Notes: a model not told the origin generated them from the letters alone. Counted from the first letter of the stretch, positions 1-7,318 are shown. The stretch: 23,893 nt of DNA from Methylophaga sp. (GCA_013139345.1 WTAY01000203.1:1-23893), one strand, 5' to 3'. Numbers and translations: made by a program.

Positions 1-13
1 GACTGCAAAATGT

Positions 14-19
14 TAAAAT
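14..19 (+). promoter_or_regulatory. possible -10 element of tRNA-Gln
   Basis: TAAAAT lies 12 bases before the tRNA, where a sigma-70 -10 box is expected. The -35 region would fall outside the window or in the first few bases, so it cannot be judged. Confidence 0.3.
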
Positions 20-31
20 AAGTTTATCTGT

Positions 32-106
32 TGGGGTATCGCCAAGCGGTAAGGCACAAGGTTTTGATCCTTGCATTCCCAGGTTCGAATCCTGGTACCC
101 CAGCCA
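32..106 (+). tRNA. tRNA-Gln (anticodon TTG)
   Basis: A complete cloverleaf with encoded CCA can be folded. The acceptor stem pairs TGGGGTA (32-38) with TACCCCA (96-102), followed by discriminator G103 and CCA at 104-106. The anticodon stem is CAAGG/CCTTG (57-61/69-73) with loop TTTTGAT, giving anticodon TTG at 64-66. The T-arm contains GGTTCGAATCC. The sequence closely follows gammaproteobacterial tRNA-Gln(UUG). It lies 87 bases before the prs start codon, a common arrangement in gammaproteobacteria, and may be co-transcribed with prs. Confidence 0.97.
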
Positions 107-193
107 CTTTTTTGTTTTGCTATAGACTTTTTGGCTTTTACCTTGAAAAAAAACAGACTCCTCCAGTTACAAGAACGCACTGCTGATAGCAGC

Positions 194-1129
194 ATGATGG
201 TGTTCTCAGGCAATTCTAACCGCCCTTTGGCAAAAAAAATTGCTAACTTCCTAAGTGTTCCTCTTGGTAAAGCAACCGTAGAAAAATTCAGCGATGGTGA
301 GATTATGGTTGAAATTTTAGACAATGTGCGTGGTAAAGACGTATTCATTGTTCAACCTACATCAATGCCTGCCAATGATAACTTGATGGAATTAATGGTG
401 ATGACGGATGCAATCCGCCGTGCATCAGCAAAACGAATTACATTAGTTGTTCCATATTTTGGTTATTCACGCCAAGATCGTCGTCCTCGCTCAGCACGTG
501 TTGCGATCACTGCAAAAGTGGTAGCAAATATGTTAACAGGCGCAGGTGCTGACAGAATCTTAACGGTTGATTTGCATGCCGACCAAATTCAAGGTTTTTT
601 CGATTGCCCTGTGGATAATGTCTATGCTTCACCTGTTTTATTGGGTGATGTTTAGAAGCATAAATATAAAGATTTAGTGGTTGTATCACCGGATATCGGT
701 GGTGTTGTTCGTGCTCGTGCATTAGCAAAACACCTTGATGTTGAATTGGCTATTATCGATAAGCGTCGCCCAAAAGCAAATGTTGCAAAAGTGATGAATA
801 TTATTGGTGATGTTGAAGGTCGGGTATGTATCCTGATTGATGATATGGTCGATACTGCTGGTACATTATGTGCTGCCGCTGCCGCCCTGAAAGAGCGTGG
901 TGCAACGCGTGTTGTGGCTTATTGTACACATGCTGTTTTATCGGGACCTGCTGTTGATAATATTGAAAATTCAGTATTAGATGAGTTAGTGATCACAGAT
1001 ACCATTCCACTACAAAAAAATGCACAAGAATGTAAAAAAATTCGCCCGTTGAGCATCGCTGAAATGCTGGCAGAGGCTATGTATCGAATTAGTAATGAAG
1101 AGTCAGTTAGCTCTTTATATATGGATTAA
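194..1129 (+). pseudogene. prs: ribose-phosphate pyrophosphokinase (PRPP synthase), interrupted by an in-frame TAG
   Basis: PRPP synthase makes phosphoribosyl pyrophosphate from ribose 5-phosphate and ATP for nucleotide, histidine, tryptophan and NAD synthesis. The frame runs 311 codons from ATG 194 to TAA 1127-1129, the normal family length, but codon 154 (653-655) is TAG. Before it are the ATP-site stretch YSRQDRRPRSARV and VDLHADQIQGFF with the metal-binding His. After it are the PPi loop (VSPDIGGVVRARA), the flexible catalytic loop (DKRRPKANVA) and the ribose-phosphate loop (ILIDDMVDTAGT). Frame and motifs are otherwise intact, so only one base appears wrong: TGG, CAG or GAG to TAG. In homologues I remember, this position is variable, at the junction of the two PRTase-fold domains. 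A GTG at 677 could restart the second half, but no clear Shine-Dalgarno precedes it. Start 194 or 197 is chosen by homology; the ribosome site is poor and TGCTG-ATAG-CAGCA (181-194) forms a hairpin at the start. It may be a sequencing error, a nonsense mutation or a split gene. Confidence 0.85.
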
Positions 1130-1221
1130 TAAATTTAAAGAGATTCTTTAGATTTATTGTTAGTCAGATCACTCCCTGAGTGTTATCTGCATGCCTACTC
1201 TGGTCGCAAGAGAGGCAAAGC

Positions 1222-1243
1222 GCCGCCATTAGGCGGCATTTTT
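1222..1243 (+). terminator. Rho-independent terminator after prs, inside the rplY leader
   Basis: The stem GCCGCC (1222-1227)/GGCGGC (1232-1237) has loop ATTA and is followed by ATTTTT. It lies 93 bases after the prs stop and only about 40 bases before the rplY start. It could end the prs transcript or act as an attenuator for rplY. Confidence 0.7.
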
Positions 1244-1282
1244 AATGGGCAATACATATTGCTCATGATTTTGGAGAAAAAG

Positions 1283-1960
1283 ATGGAAAATTTATTTGAA
1301 GTTCAAGCTGAACTACGTACTGACACAGGGAAGGGTGCGAGCCGCCGCCTACGTCATGCAGGTCAAGTTCCAGCAATCATCTATGGTGCAGAAGAAACAC
1401 CAGTATCTTTAACGTTAGACCATAACAAATTCCTTCGCCACTTAGAAGAAGATGCGTTTTACGCTCATATCTTGACGATTGTTGTTGATGGTAAGAAGCA
1501 TCAAGCAGTATTGAAAGATCTACAGCGTCACCCAACTAGTGATATGAAAATCATGCATGCTGACTTTTTACGTGTTAGTGCAAAACATGCAATGACAATG
1601 ACAGTACAGCTTCATTTCCTTGGTGATGATGTTGCTCCTGGTGTTAAAGATGGTGGTAAAGTAAGTCACTTAATGTCTGATGTTGAAATCTCTTGTTTAC
1701 CAAAAGATTTACCAGAATTCATCGAAGTTGATACCTCTGGATTAGAACTTGATGCCGCAATTCACTTGTCTGAACTTGTATTGCCAAAAGGCGTTACATT
1801 AACTGCATTAGCTCATGCTCAAGACGAAGAATTAGAAGAAGGTTCGCGTTCTACTTATGATCAAGCTGTCGTTAGCATCCATACACCACGTGTTGTATCA
1901 GATGAAGATGAAGATGTAGCAGCTGAAGATGGTGCTGAAGAAGAAGCGACTGAAGATTAA
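1283..1960 (+). CDS. rplY: 50S ribosomal protein L25, general stress protein Ctc type
   Basis: L25 binds 5S rRNA in the central protuberance of the large ribosomal subunit. The 225-residue product is the two-domain TL5/CTC form. An L25 beta-barrel spans about residues 1-95 (with GKGASRRLRHAGQVPAIIYG and LKDLQRHPTSD). A C-terminal domain of about 95 residues follows, then a very acidic tail rich in Glu, Asp and Ala. Single-domain L25 as in E. coli is about 94 residues. The start at 1283 is chosen because GGAG lies 7 bases upstream and the family N-terminus begins here; the open frame extends to 1157 but that part is leader. A terminator hairpin (1222-1243) and a second small hairpin (GGGCAA/TTGCTC, 1247-1252/1259-1264) crowd the leader. 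pth follows after 30 bases, the usual order. Confidence 0.96.
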   Translation: MENLFEVQAELRTDTGKGASRRLRHAGQVPAIIYGAEETPVSLTLDHNKFLRHLEEDAFYAHILTIVVDGKKHQAVLKDLQRHPTSDMKIMHADFLRVSAKHAMTMTVQLHFLGDDVAPGVKDGGKVSHLMSDVEISCLPKDLPEFIEVDTSGLELDAAIHLSELVLPKGVTLTALAHAQDEELEEGSRSTYDQAVVSIHTPRVVSDEDEDVAAEDGAEEEATED

Positions 1961-1990
1961 TTCAGTCAATATTGAGGGCGGCTATTATTA

Positions 1991-2563
1991 ATGGCTAACT
2001 GGATAATTGCAGGACTGGGTAATCCGGGCCCTCAATATGAACACACCCGACATAATGTTGGGTTTTGGTGGCTGGACCAATTGGCTGAAGATTTGGGTGC
2101 AACATTTTCTGTTGAAAACAAATTTCACGGCCAGTTGGCTCAGGCTCACTATTCAGGACATAAGCTATTTTTGCTAAAACCACTGGTTTTTATGAATCGA
2201 AGTGGTCAATCTGTAGCAGCCTTAGCAAACTTTTATAAAATCCCCTTAACAAATATCCTTGTTATTCATGATGAATTAGATCTTCCTGCAGGCACAGCAC
2301 GTTTAAAACGTGGTGGTGGCCATGGTGGTCATAATGGTCTTCGCGACATTATCTCAAGAACAGGCAGCAAAGATTTTTTACGTTGTCGCTTAGGAATAGG
2401 ACATCCGGGAGATAGTCGCCAAGTATCAGACTATGTACTCAGTAAGCCTTCTCAGCCAGACCGACAACTGATTCGACATGCAATAGATGAATCGTTGAGG
2501 GTGTTGCCTGATGTATTATTAGGCGATTTAGATAAAGCCATGAATTGGCTACACTCACAATAG
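1991..2563 (+). CDS. pth: peptidyl-tRNA hydrolase
   Basis: Pth cleaves peptidyl-tRNA released from stalled ribosomes so that the tRNA can be reused; it is a cytoplasmic enzyme essential in most bacteria. The 190-residue protein has the family length. Visible signatures are GLGNPGPQYEHTRHNVG near residue 8, which contains the substrate-binding Asn and the catalytic His; KPLVFMNRSGQSV with the second conserved Asn; and DELDLPAGTARLKRGGGHGGHNGL, holding the catalytic Asp and the glycine-rich loop. The gene sits 30 bases after rplY and 10 before ychF, so the three are probably one transcription unit. GAGG at 1974-1977 is a rather distant ribosome site. The stop is TAG, which shows that TAG is used as a normal stop in this genome. 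Confidence 0.97.
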   Translation: MANWIIAGLGNPGPQYEHTRHNVGFWWLDQLAEDLGATFSVENKFHGQLAQAHYSGHKLFLLKPLVFMNRSGQSVAALANFYKIPLTNILVIHDELDLPAGTARLKRGGGHGGHNGLRDIISRTGSKDFLRCRLGIGHPGDSRQVSDYVLSKPSQPDRQLIRHAIDESLRVLPDVLLGDLDKAMNWLHSQ

Positions 2564-2573
2564 GAAAAGTATC

Positions 2574-3665
2574 ATGGGATTCAAATGTGGCATTGTTGGC
2601 CTACCCAATGTAGGTAAATCAACTTTATTTAATGCACTTACTGAGGCTGGTATTGAAGCTCAGAACTACCCATTTTGTACGATTGAACCTAATGTCGGTA
2701 TTGTTCCCATGCCTGATTCTCGGTTAGATGCCTTGGCTGAAATCGTCGTTCCAGAACGAGTATTGCCAACCACAATGGAATTTGTAGATATTGCAGGTTT
2801 GGTTGCCGGTGCATCAAAAGGTGAAGGTTTAGGTAATAAATTTCTCGCTAATATCCGTGAAACAGATGCGATAGCTCATGTGGTACGTTGTTTTGAAGAT
2901 GATAATGTTATTCACGTGGCTAATAAAATTTCACCACTAGATGATATTGAAGTTATTAACACGGAGTTGGCTTTAGCTGATTTAGAAAGTGTTGAAAAAG
3001 CAATTACAAAAACAACACGTGATGCTAAAGGTGGAGACAAAACAGCAAAAGCACGTTTAGAGCTGCTTAAAGAAATGAGTGACGTTCTTAATGAAGGTAA
3101 ACCAGTTCGAGGCATGAAGTTAGATGAAGATCAATTGTCTTTACTAACTGAAATACATCTTCTGACTATTAAACCAACGATGTATATTGCTAATGTTGCT
3201 GAAGATGGCTTTGAAAATAATCCATTCTTGGATCTTGTTTCAGAATTAGCAGAAGCAGAAGGTGCTGCTATTGTCAGTATTTGTGCATCGATAGAGTCAG
3301 ATATTGCAGAATTGAATGCTGAGGAGAAGGCTGAGTTTTTGGCAGAGTTGGGTCAGGATGAGCCGGGCTTAAACCGTGTTATTCGTAGCGGCTACAACTT
3401 ACTTGGTTTGCAAACCTACTTTACAGCAGGCGTAAAAGAAGTACGTGCTTGGACTGTTCAAGTCGGCGCAACCGCACCACAAGGTGCGGGAGTCATACAT
3501 ACTGACTTTGAAAAAGGCTTTATTAGAGCTGAAGTTATTGGCTACGAAGACTTTGTAGGATATAAGGGCGAGTCTGGTGCTAAAGATGCGGGTAAATGGC
3601 GCTTAGAAGACAAGGATTACATCATTAAAGATGGTGATGTAATGCACTTCCGCTTTAACGTTTAA
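2574..3665 (+). CDS. ychF: redox-regulated ATPase YchF (Obg/OLA1 family)
   Basis: YchF is a universally conserved P-loop ATPase of the Obg group that associates with ribosomes and has been linked to oxidative stress responses. The 363-residue protein has the normal length. The G1 loop GLPNVGKST is at residues 9-17, NYPFCTIEPNVG follows as the switch I region, and G3 is DIAG. The G4 position reads NVAE instead of NKxD, the known family change that makes YchF prefer ATP over GTP. The C-terminal TGS domain contains the stretch ending in MHFRFNV. AGGAAA lies just upstream of the start. It follows pth by 10 bases, an arrangement conserved in gammaproteobacteria. Confidence 0.97.
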   Translation: MGFKCGIVGLPNVGKSTLFNALTEAGIEAQNYPFCTIEPNVGIVPMPDSRLDALAEIVVPERVLPTTMEFVDIAGLVAGASKGEGLGNKFLANIRETDAIAHVVRCFEDDNVIHVANKISPLDDIEVINTELALADLESVEKAITKTTRDAKGGDKTAKARLELLKEMSDVLNEGKPVRGMKLDEDQLSLLTEIHLLTIKPTMYIANVAEDGFENNPFLDLVSELAEAEGAAIVSICASIESDIAELNAEEKAEFLAELGQDEPGLNRVIRSGYNLLGLQTYFTAGVKEVRAWTVQVGATAPQGAGVIHTDFEKGFIRAEVIGYEDFVGYKGESGAKDAGKWRLEDKDYIIKDGDVMHFRFNV

Positions 3666-3692
3666 TAAAGGCAGTAAAAGATATTAAATTAC

Positions 3693-3721
3693 TTGATATT
3701 TTAGTAGTAGCACCGTAAAAT
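3693..3721 (+). promoter_or_regulatory. sigma-70 promoter of tRNA-Met
   Basis: TTGATA (3693-3698) and TAAAAT (3716-3721) are separated by exactly 17 bases. The -10 box ends 14 bases before the mature tRNA and is followed by a GC-containing discriminator (GCTCTGC), as in strongly expressed stable-RNA genes. Confidence 0.65.
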
Positions 3722-3735
3722 GCTCTGCTTGGTAT

Positions 3736-3812
3736 GGCTATGTAGCTCAGTTGGTTAGAGCACATCACTCATAATGATGGGGTCGGTGGTTCGAATCCAC
3801 CCATAGCCACCA
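3736..3812 (+). tRNA. tRNA-Met (anticodon CAT, elongator type)
   Basis: The acceptor stem pairs GGCTATG (3736-3742) with CATAGCC (3802-3808), followed by A3809 and encoded CCA. The anticodon stem CATCA/TGATG encloses loop CTCATAA, with CAT at 3770-3772. The first acceptor pair is a normal G-C, which argues against initiator tRNA. The D- and anticodon arms follow the E. coli elongator tRNA-Met closely, so tRNA-Ile with lysidine is less likely. Confidence 0.95.
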
Positions 3813-3850
3813 ATTTAACATCCAACACAATCCAACGAAGTTTATATAAG

Positions 3851-3870
3851 CCCCGCCTAGTGCGGGGTTT
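3851..3870 (+). terminator. terminator of the tRNA-Met gene
   Basis: CCCCGC (3851-3856) pairs with GCGGGG (3862-3867) around loop CTAGT and is followed by only three T. It lies 38 bases after the tRNA. The T-run is short, so read-through into the next 240 bases is possible. Confidence 0.65.
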
Positions 3871-3874
3871 CGTG

Positions 3875-4109
3875 TATCTATAGTCTAGTAAAACTGATAG
3901 ACACAGCCCAGGACAACATTCTTTGTGACTATATTTCTCCCCGTCTAATCTTGGTACAGATAAGCTCTCTTATGGGTGCACTTGGTTAAGAAAGCTGGCA
4001 AGGAAGGCGCTAATTCAATGCCTTATGATAAAAGGCATTGCTGGGAGTTGGATATGAAGATGGAAGGTAGCTTAGAAAGAGAAGGTTACCCCTTACGCGG
4101 GGGCTTTTT
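3875..4109 (+). ncRNA. candidate small RNA in a 435-base gap (ends approximate)
   Basis: No convincing gene was found between tRNA-Met and sspB (3813-4247). The + strand shows an ordered set of structures. Hairpin 1 pairs 3963-3972 with 3987-3996 (9 of 10 pairs). Hairpin 2 pairs 4016-4024 with 4032-4040 (9 perfect pairs, loop of 7). A terminator follows at 4089-4109. Five GGA triplets occur (3911, 4002, 4044, 4050, 4062), the last four in predicted single-stranded purine-rich links. This resembles the layout of CsrA/RsmA-binding RNAs such as RsmY, but the primary sequence was not recognised and no clear promoter was found (TATAGT at 3879-3884 is only a weak -10). It could also be an extended tRNA-Met read-through product. 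The rest of the gap (4110-4247) shows nothing clear. Confidence 0.35.
4089..4109 (+). terminator. Rho-independent terminator with no gene directly upstream
   Basis: CCCC (4089-4092) pairs with the GGGGG run (4099-4103) around TTACGC, followed by C and TTTTT (4105-4109). The T-run is on the + strand, so it cannot serve sspB, which ends at 4248 on the other strand. It implies a + strand transcript in the preceding gap. Confidence 0.6.
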
Positions 4110-4247
4110 AGATAATTGGTTCGTAAAGCAATTAATCAGTCGGTGAAAATGTCATGTATTTGCAATGATACCTATCAGATATTCTGGGTAGTGTAATCAT
4201 TGTGGTAATGAGGCTTAATTTCACTATCCCTCTAGGTTTTCGGTAGT

Positions 4248-4634
4248 TTACTTTACTATCTTAAGCCCTGGACGTTTCACTTTGTTTGTCGCTGGTGATG
4301 GTGATGTTGGAGGTTCTGACGAATGTTCTCCTTCAGGAAAAAACATACCTTGGTTATTTTCTTTGCTGTAAATGGATTGCACGGAATGGATAGGGATGAA
4401 TAGTTCCATGGGCTTGCCTGAGAATCGCGCTGAGAAGCTAATCCATTCATTGTCAGCATGATAGTTACGTACTGCACCAGGATCTATATTCAGGACTATT
4501 TTTCCATCATTTATAAATTCATGAGGCACTTGCACTCCATCAACTGTGGCATTGACTAATAGGTGAGGTGTCAGGTTATTGTCAACAATCCAGTCGTAAA
4601 TTGCTCGGATTAGATAGGGTTTTTGTGATGTCAT
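4248..4634 (-). CDS. sspB: stringent starvation protein B, ClpXP specificity adaptor
   Basis: SspB binds ssrA-tagged and other substrates and hands them to the ClpXP protease. The 128-residue protein has the conserved folded domain in residues 1 to about 100 (starting MTSQKPYLIRAIYDWIVDN, with the stretch NIDPGAVRNYHADNEWISFSARF). A Pro/Ser/Thr-rich linker and the C-terminal ClpX-binding tail RPGLKIVK follow; the latter matches the E. coli RPALRVVK tail. The linker is short, about 25 residues, so the protein is clearly smaller than E. coli SspB (165). It lies 24 bases after sspA, with which it is nearly always paired. No strong ribosome site is seen, so coupling to sspA translation is possible. 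No terminator was found after it. Confidence 0.96.
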   Translation of the reverse strand: MTSQKPYLIRAIYDWIVDNNLTPHLLVNATVDGVQVPHEFINDGKIVLNIDPGAVRNYHADNEWISFSARFSGKPMELFIPIHSVQSIYSKENNQGMFFPEGEHSSEPPTSPSPATNKVKRPGLKIVK

Positions 4635-4658
4635 TATAGGCTCAGATAAACTTAATAT

Positions 4659-5279
4659 TTAACGCATTTCTCGTTCAACATCACTTAAGCTAGCTTGGAA
4701 GCTATCTCTCGCAAATATTCGTTGAGCATAGTCTTCAACTGCTTTCGCTTTAGGTGGGAGCTTTATTTTCAGTAGCGGTAGACGCCAAAGTAATGGGGCA
4801 AGACTACAGTCTAGTAATGAGAATTCATTACTCATAAAAAACTCAAATTGTTCAAATAATGGCGCTAAGACAGTGAGATCTTCTTGGACCGTTTTTCGAG
4901 CTTTACTCATTTTCCCTTTCTCTATGCCAAGTAGGGAGTTCCAAAGAGAATACCAATCCTTATCAATACGGTGAAGCATTAATCTGGCTTGTGCTCTAGA
5001 TGCGGGATCGGAAGGCATCAATGGTGGCTGGAGAAAGCGTTCGTCAAAATAGTTATTAATGATATTAGAATCAAATAATACGATGTCTCGCTCAAATAAT
5101 ACGGGACTAGTACCGTAAGGTGTTGCTGCCGCTACATCTTCAGGCCATTGACCATCAATCACATCTTCAATATTTGCCGTAATGTTTTTTTCCTGCATTA
5201 CGATACGAGTGCGGTGACTAAATGGGCATGAAGGATCTGAATAAACAGTCATCATTGAGCGTCGGTTACTATTGGCCAT
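4659..5279 (-). CDS. sspA: stringent starvation protein A, GST-fold RNA polymerase-associated protein
   Basis: SspA is a glutathione S-transferase-like protein that binds RNA polymerase and alters transcription during starvation and acid stress; it has no known GST activity. The 206-residue product has the normal length. The N-terminal thioredoxin-like part begins near residue 10 with MTVYSDPSCPFSHRTRIVMQEKNI and contains the PYGTSPVLFERD segment. The helical GST C-terminal domain follows from about residue 90, including DCSLAPLLWRLPLL. AGGAG lies a few bases before ATG 5279, a good ribosome site. sspB is directly downstream. The gene starts about 60 bases after the terminator that follows petC; the adjacency of petABC and sspAB is common in beta- and gammaproteobacteria. 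Confidence 0.96.
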   Translation of the reverse strand: MANSNRRSMMTVYSDPSCPFSHRTRIVMQEKNITANIEDVIDGQWPEDVAAATPYGTSPVLFERDIVLFDSNIINNYFDERFLQPPLMPSDPASRAQARLMLHRIDKDWYSLWNSLLGIEKGKMSKARKTVQEDLTVLAPLFEQFEFFMSNEFSLLDCSLAPLLWRLPLLKIKLPPKAKAVEDYAQRIFARDSFQASLSDVEREMR

Positions 5280-5338
5280 TATCTTACTCCTGTGGATACC
5301 TTTAAATATGCATCCATGGGCTTATTTGTTGCGAAAAT

Positions 5339-5370
5339 AAAGAAAGGGAGCACATAGGCTCCCTTTCTTT
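5339..5370 (-). terminator. strong terminator hairpin after petC
   Basis: A perfect 13-bp stem (5339-5351 with 5358-5370) encloses loop ACATAG. On the - strand it is followed by a broken T-run (TATTTT), and on the + strand by TATTTT as well, so it could work in both directions. It ends the petABC transcript 20 bases after the petC stop and isolates sspA. Confidence 0.85.
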
Positions 5371-5390
5371 TATTTTGAGATTAAATCATT

Positions 5391-6104
5391 TTAGTGAATA
5401 TCTTTCCAGAATGCTTTCTTCATTGGGTAAACAACAAGGAATAATAGGAATAAATATAATAATACCCACTTAGCTAATTCTAAACGCTGAATTTTTGAAG
5501 GCTCACCAACATAAGCAAGAAAGTTTACTAAGTCAGCAATCATGACATTATAGTCATAGTTTGATAGTTCACCTTCAGTAGCATGTTCTAAATGACCTGT
5601 TTCTTCGTCATGTGATAGATAACCTTGTTGCTGCCATAAAACATGAGGCATACCGACATCTTTAAATACCGTATTGTTTGTACCAGTCGTTTTTTCATCA
5701 TCTAAGTAGAATGAACGCATATAGGTATTTAGCCATGCAGTACCGCGAGCACGTGAAATCACTGAAAGGTCGGGAGGTGTGACTCCAAACCATTTTTTAG
5801 CATCTTCAGCACGCATAGCAACAGTCATGGTGTCACCGATTTTATCTGATGCAAACATTAAGTTTTCTTTCACTTGTGCATCCGTTAAGCCAATATCTTT
5901 AGCCATACGGTTATAACGCATGAAAGAAGCTTGGTGACAGCTTAAGCAATAGTTTACAAATGTTTTAGCGCCACGTTGTAGTGAGGCTTTATCAGATAAA
6001 TCAAGTTCAACCGGATCAAGGTGAACACCACCTGATGCTGCCATTGCTTGAATTGATGTGAGCGACATTAAGCCGATAAATAATGCAGAGATTAATGTTC
6101 TCAT
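5391..6104 (-). CDS. petC: ubiquinol-cytochrome c reductase, cytochrome c1 subunit
   Basis: Cytochrome c1 takes electrons from the Rieske protein and passes them to a soluble carrier on the periplasmic side. The 237-residue protein has a signal peptide (about residues 1-22, ending AMA), the haem c attachment motif CLSCH at residues 53-57, and a likely axial Met at about residue 152 (DVGMPHVLW). One C-terminal membrane anchor (WVLLYLFLLFLVVYPMKKAF) completes it. The start codon overlaps the petB stop by ATGA, so translation is coupled. The gene is last in petA-petB-petC and is followed by a strong terminator. It is the short bacterial c1 type, without large insertions. Confidence 0.97.
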   Translation of the reverse strand: MRTLISALFIGLMSLTSIQAMAASGGVHLDPVELDLSDKASLQRGAKTFVNYCLSCHQASFMRYNRMAKDIGLTDAQVKENLMFASDKIGDTMTVAMRAEDAKKWFGVTPPDLSVISRARGTAWLNTYMRSFYLDDEKTTGTNNTVFKDVGMPHVLWQQQGYLSHDEETGHLEHATEGELSNYDYNVMIADLVNFLAYVGEPSKIQRLELAKWVLLYLFLLFLVVYPMKKAFWKDIH

Positions 6105-7318
6105 TTCATTGTCACCCTTTCTGGCACCGGCTTGTCTTTATCAATACTTGTGTAGAACGGCATTAGAATAAAGAATGCAAAATAAATAATTGAAAACACA
6201 CGAGCCAAGTTTGTATATAACGTTGTTGCAGGCTGTGTACCTAGGTAACCAAGAGCAAGGAAGCTGATGATAAACAGTGTCAGTGCTACACGGAAATAAG
6301 GGCCACGATAACGCCATGATTTCACCGGACTGCGATCTAGCCATGGTAATAAGAACAAGAGCCCTTGTGCACCACCCATTGCCATAACACCCATTAATTT
6401 ATCAGGAACAGCTCTTAAAATGGCATAAAATGGAGTGAAATACCATAAAGGCACAATATGCTCTGGTGTCTTAAGAGGATCAGCAGGCACAAAGTTATCT
6501 TTTTCCAAGAACCATCCATCAAATTCTGGTGCATAGAACAAGATTAATGCAAATATAAACAAGAACACAACCACACCGACGATATCTTTAACAGAGTAGT
6601 AGGGGTGGAATGGGATGCCATCAATAGGAATACCATTGGCATCTTTGTTTTTCTTGATTTCTACACCATCAGGGTTGTTTGAACCCACTTCATGCAAGGC
6701 AATGATATGAGCAACCACTAAGCCAAGGATGACAAGAGGAACAGCAATTACATGGAAAGCGAAGAAGCGGTTTAGCGTTGCATCTGCAACAACAAAGTCA
6801 CCACGAATCCATAAGGCTAACTCTTCGCCAATAAAAGGAAGTGCACCAAATAAAGAGATGATTACTTGAGCACCCCAGAATGACATTTGTCCCCAAGGTA
6901 ATAAGTAACCTAAGAAAGCTTCAGCCATCAGTGCCATATAAAGGAACATTCCAAATAACCACACTAGCTCACGCGGTTGCTTGTATGAACCATAGATAAG
7001 CCCCCGGAACATATGCAGGTAGATGACGATGAAAAAGGCGGATGCCCCCGTGGAATGCAGATAGCGAATAAGCCAGCCCCACTCGACGTCACGCATAATA
7101 TATTCAACCGATGCAAAGGCTAATGCTGCATCTGGTTTGTAATTCATTGTTAGGAAAATACCGGTAACGATTTGAAGAACCAATACCAACATTGCTAAAG
7201 AACCAAAGAAATACCAGAAGTTGAAATTCTTTGGAGCGTAATACTTGGAAAGATGATCTTCCCACATTTTTGTTGCAGGGAAACGTGCGTCTACCCAACC
7301 CATTAGACTAGCAAACAT
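6101..7318 (-). CDS. petB: ubiquinol-cytochrome c reductase, cytochrome b subunit
   Basis: Cytochrome b carries both quinone sites and two b haems of the bc1 complex. The 405-residue protein has eight hydrophobic membrane segments and combines the N-terminal haem domain with the C-terminal domain in one chain, as in other proteobacterial bc1 complexes. Haem-ligand histidines are H88 and H102 on helix B and H189 and H204 on helix D. The second pair is 15 apart, against 14 in the mitochondrial protein. The Qo-site motif that is PEWY in mitochondria reads PLWY (residues 290-293), so the usual Glu is missing; the next residues FTPFYAILRAVPDKLMGV are conserved. The start overlaps the petA stop by one base (TAATG), and the end overlaps petC by four. 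Confidence 0.97.
   Translation of the reverse strand: MFASLMGWVDARFPATKMWEDHLSKYYAPKNFNFWYFFGSLAMLVLVLQIVTGIFLTMNYKPDAALAFASVEYIMRDVEWGWLIRYLHSTGASAFFIVIYLHMFRGLIYGSYKQPRELVWLFGMFLYMALMAEAFLGYLLPWGQMSFWGAQVIISLFGALPFIGEELALWIRGDFVVADATLNRFFAFHVIAVPLVILGLVVAHIIALHEVGSNNPDGVEIKKNKDANGIPIDGIPFHPYYSVKDIVGVVVFLFIFALILFYAPEFDGWFLEKDNFVPADPLKTPEHIVPLWYFTPFYAILRAVPDKLMGVMAMGGAQGLLFLLPWLDRSPVKSWRYRGPYFRVALTLFIISFLALGYLGTQPATTLYTNLARVFSIIYFAFFILMPFYTSIDKDKPVPERVTMK

Noticed and set aside
71..193. N-terminal extension of prs from ATG 71
   Set aside because: It begins inside the tRNA-Gln gene and has no similarity to the family N-terminus.
653..655. TAG reassigned to an amino acid in this genome
   Set aside because: pth, nadA and lysA end in TAG at the expected family C-terminus, so TAG works as a stop here.
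1157..1282. Extended N-terminus of L25
   Set aside because: This stretch contains the terminator and leader hairpins, and the family start with a good ribosome site is at 1283.
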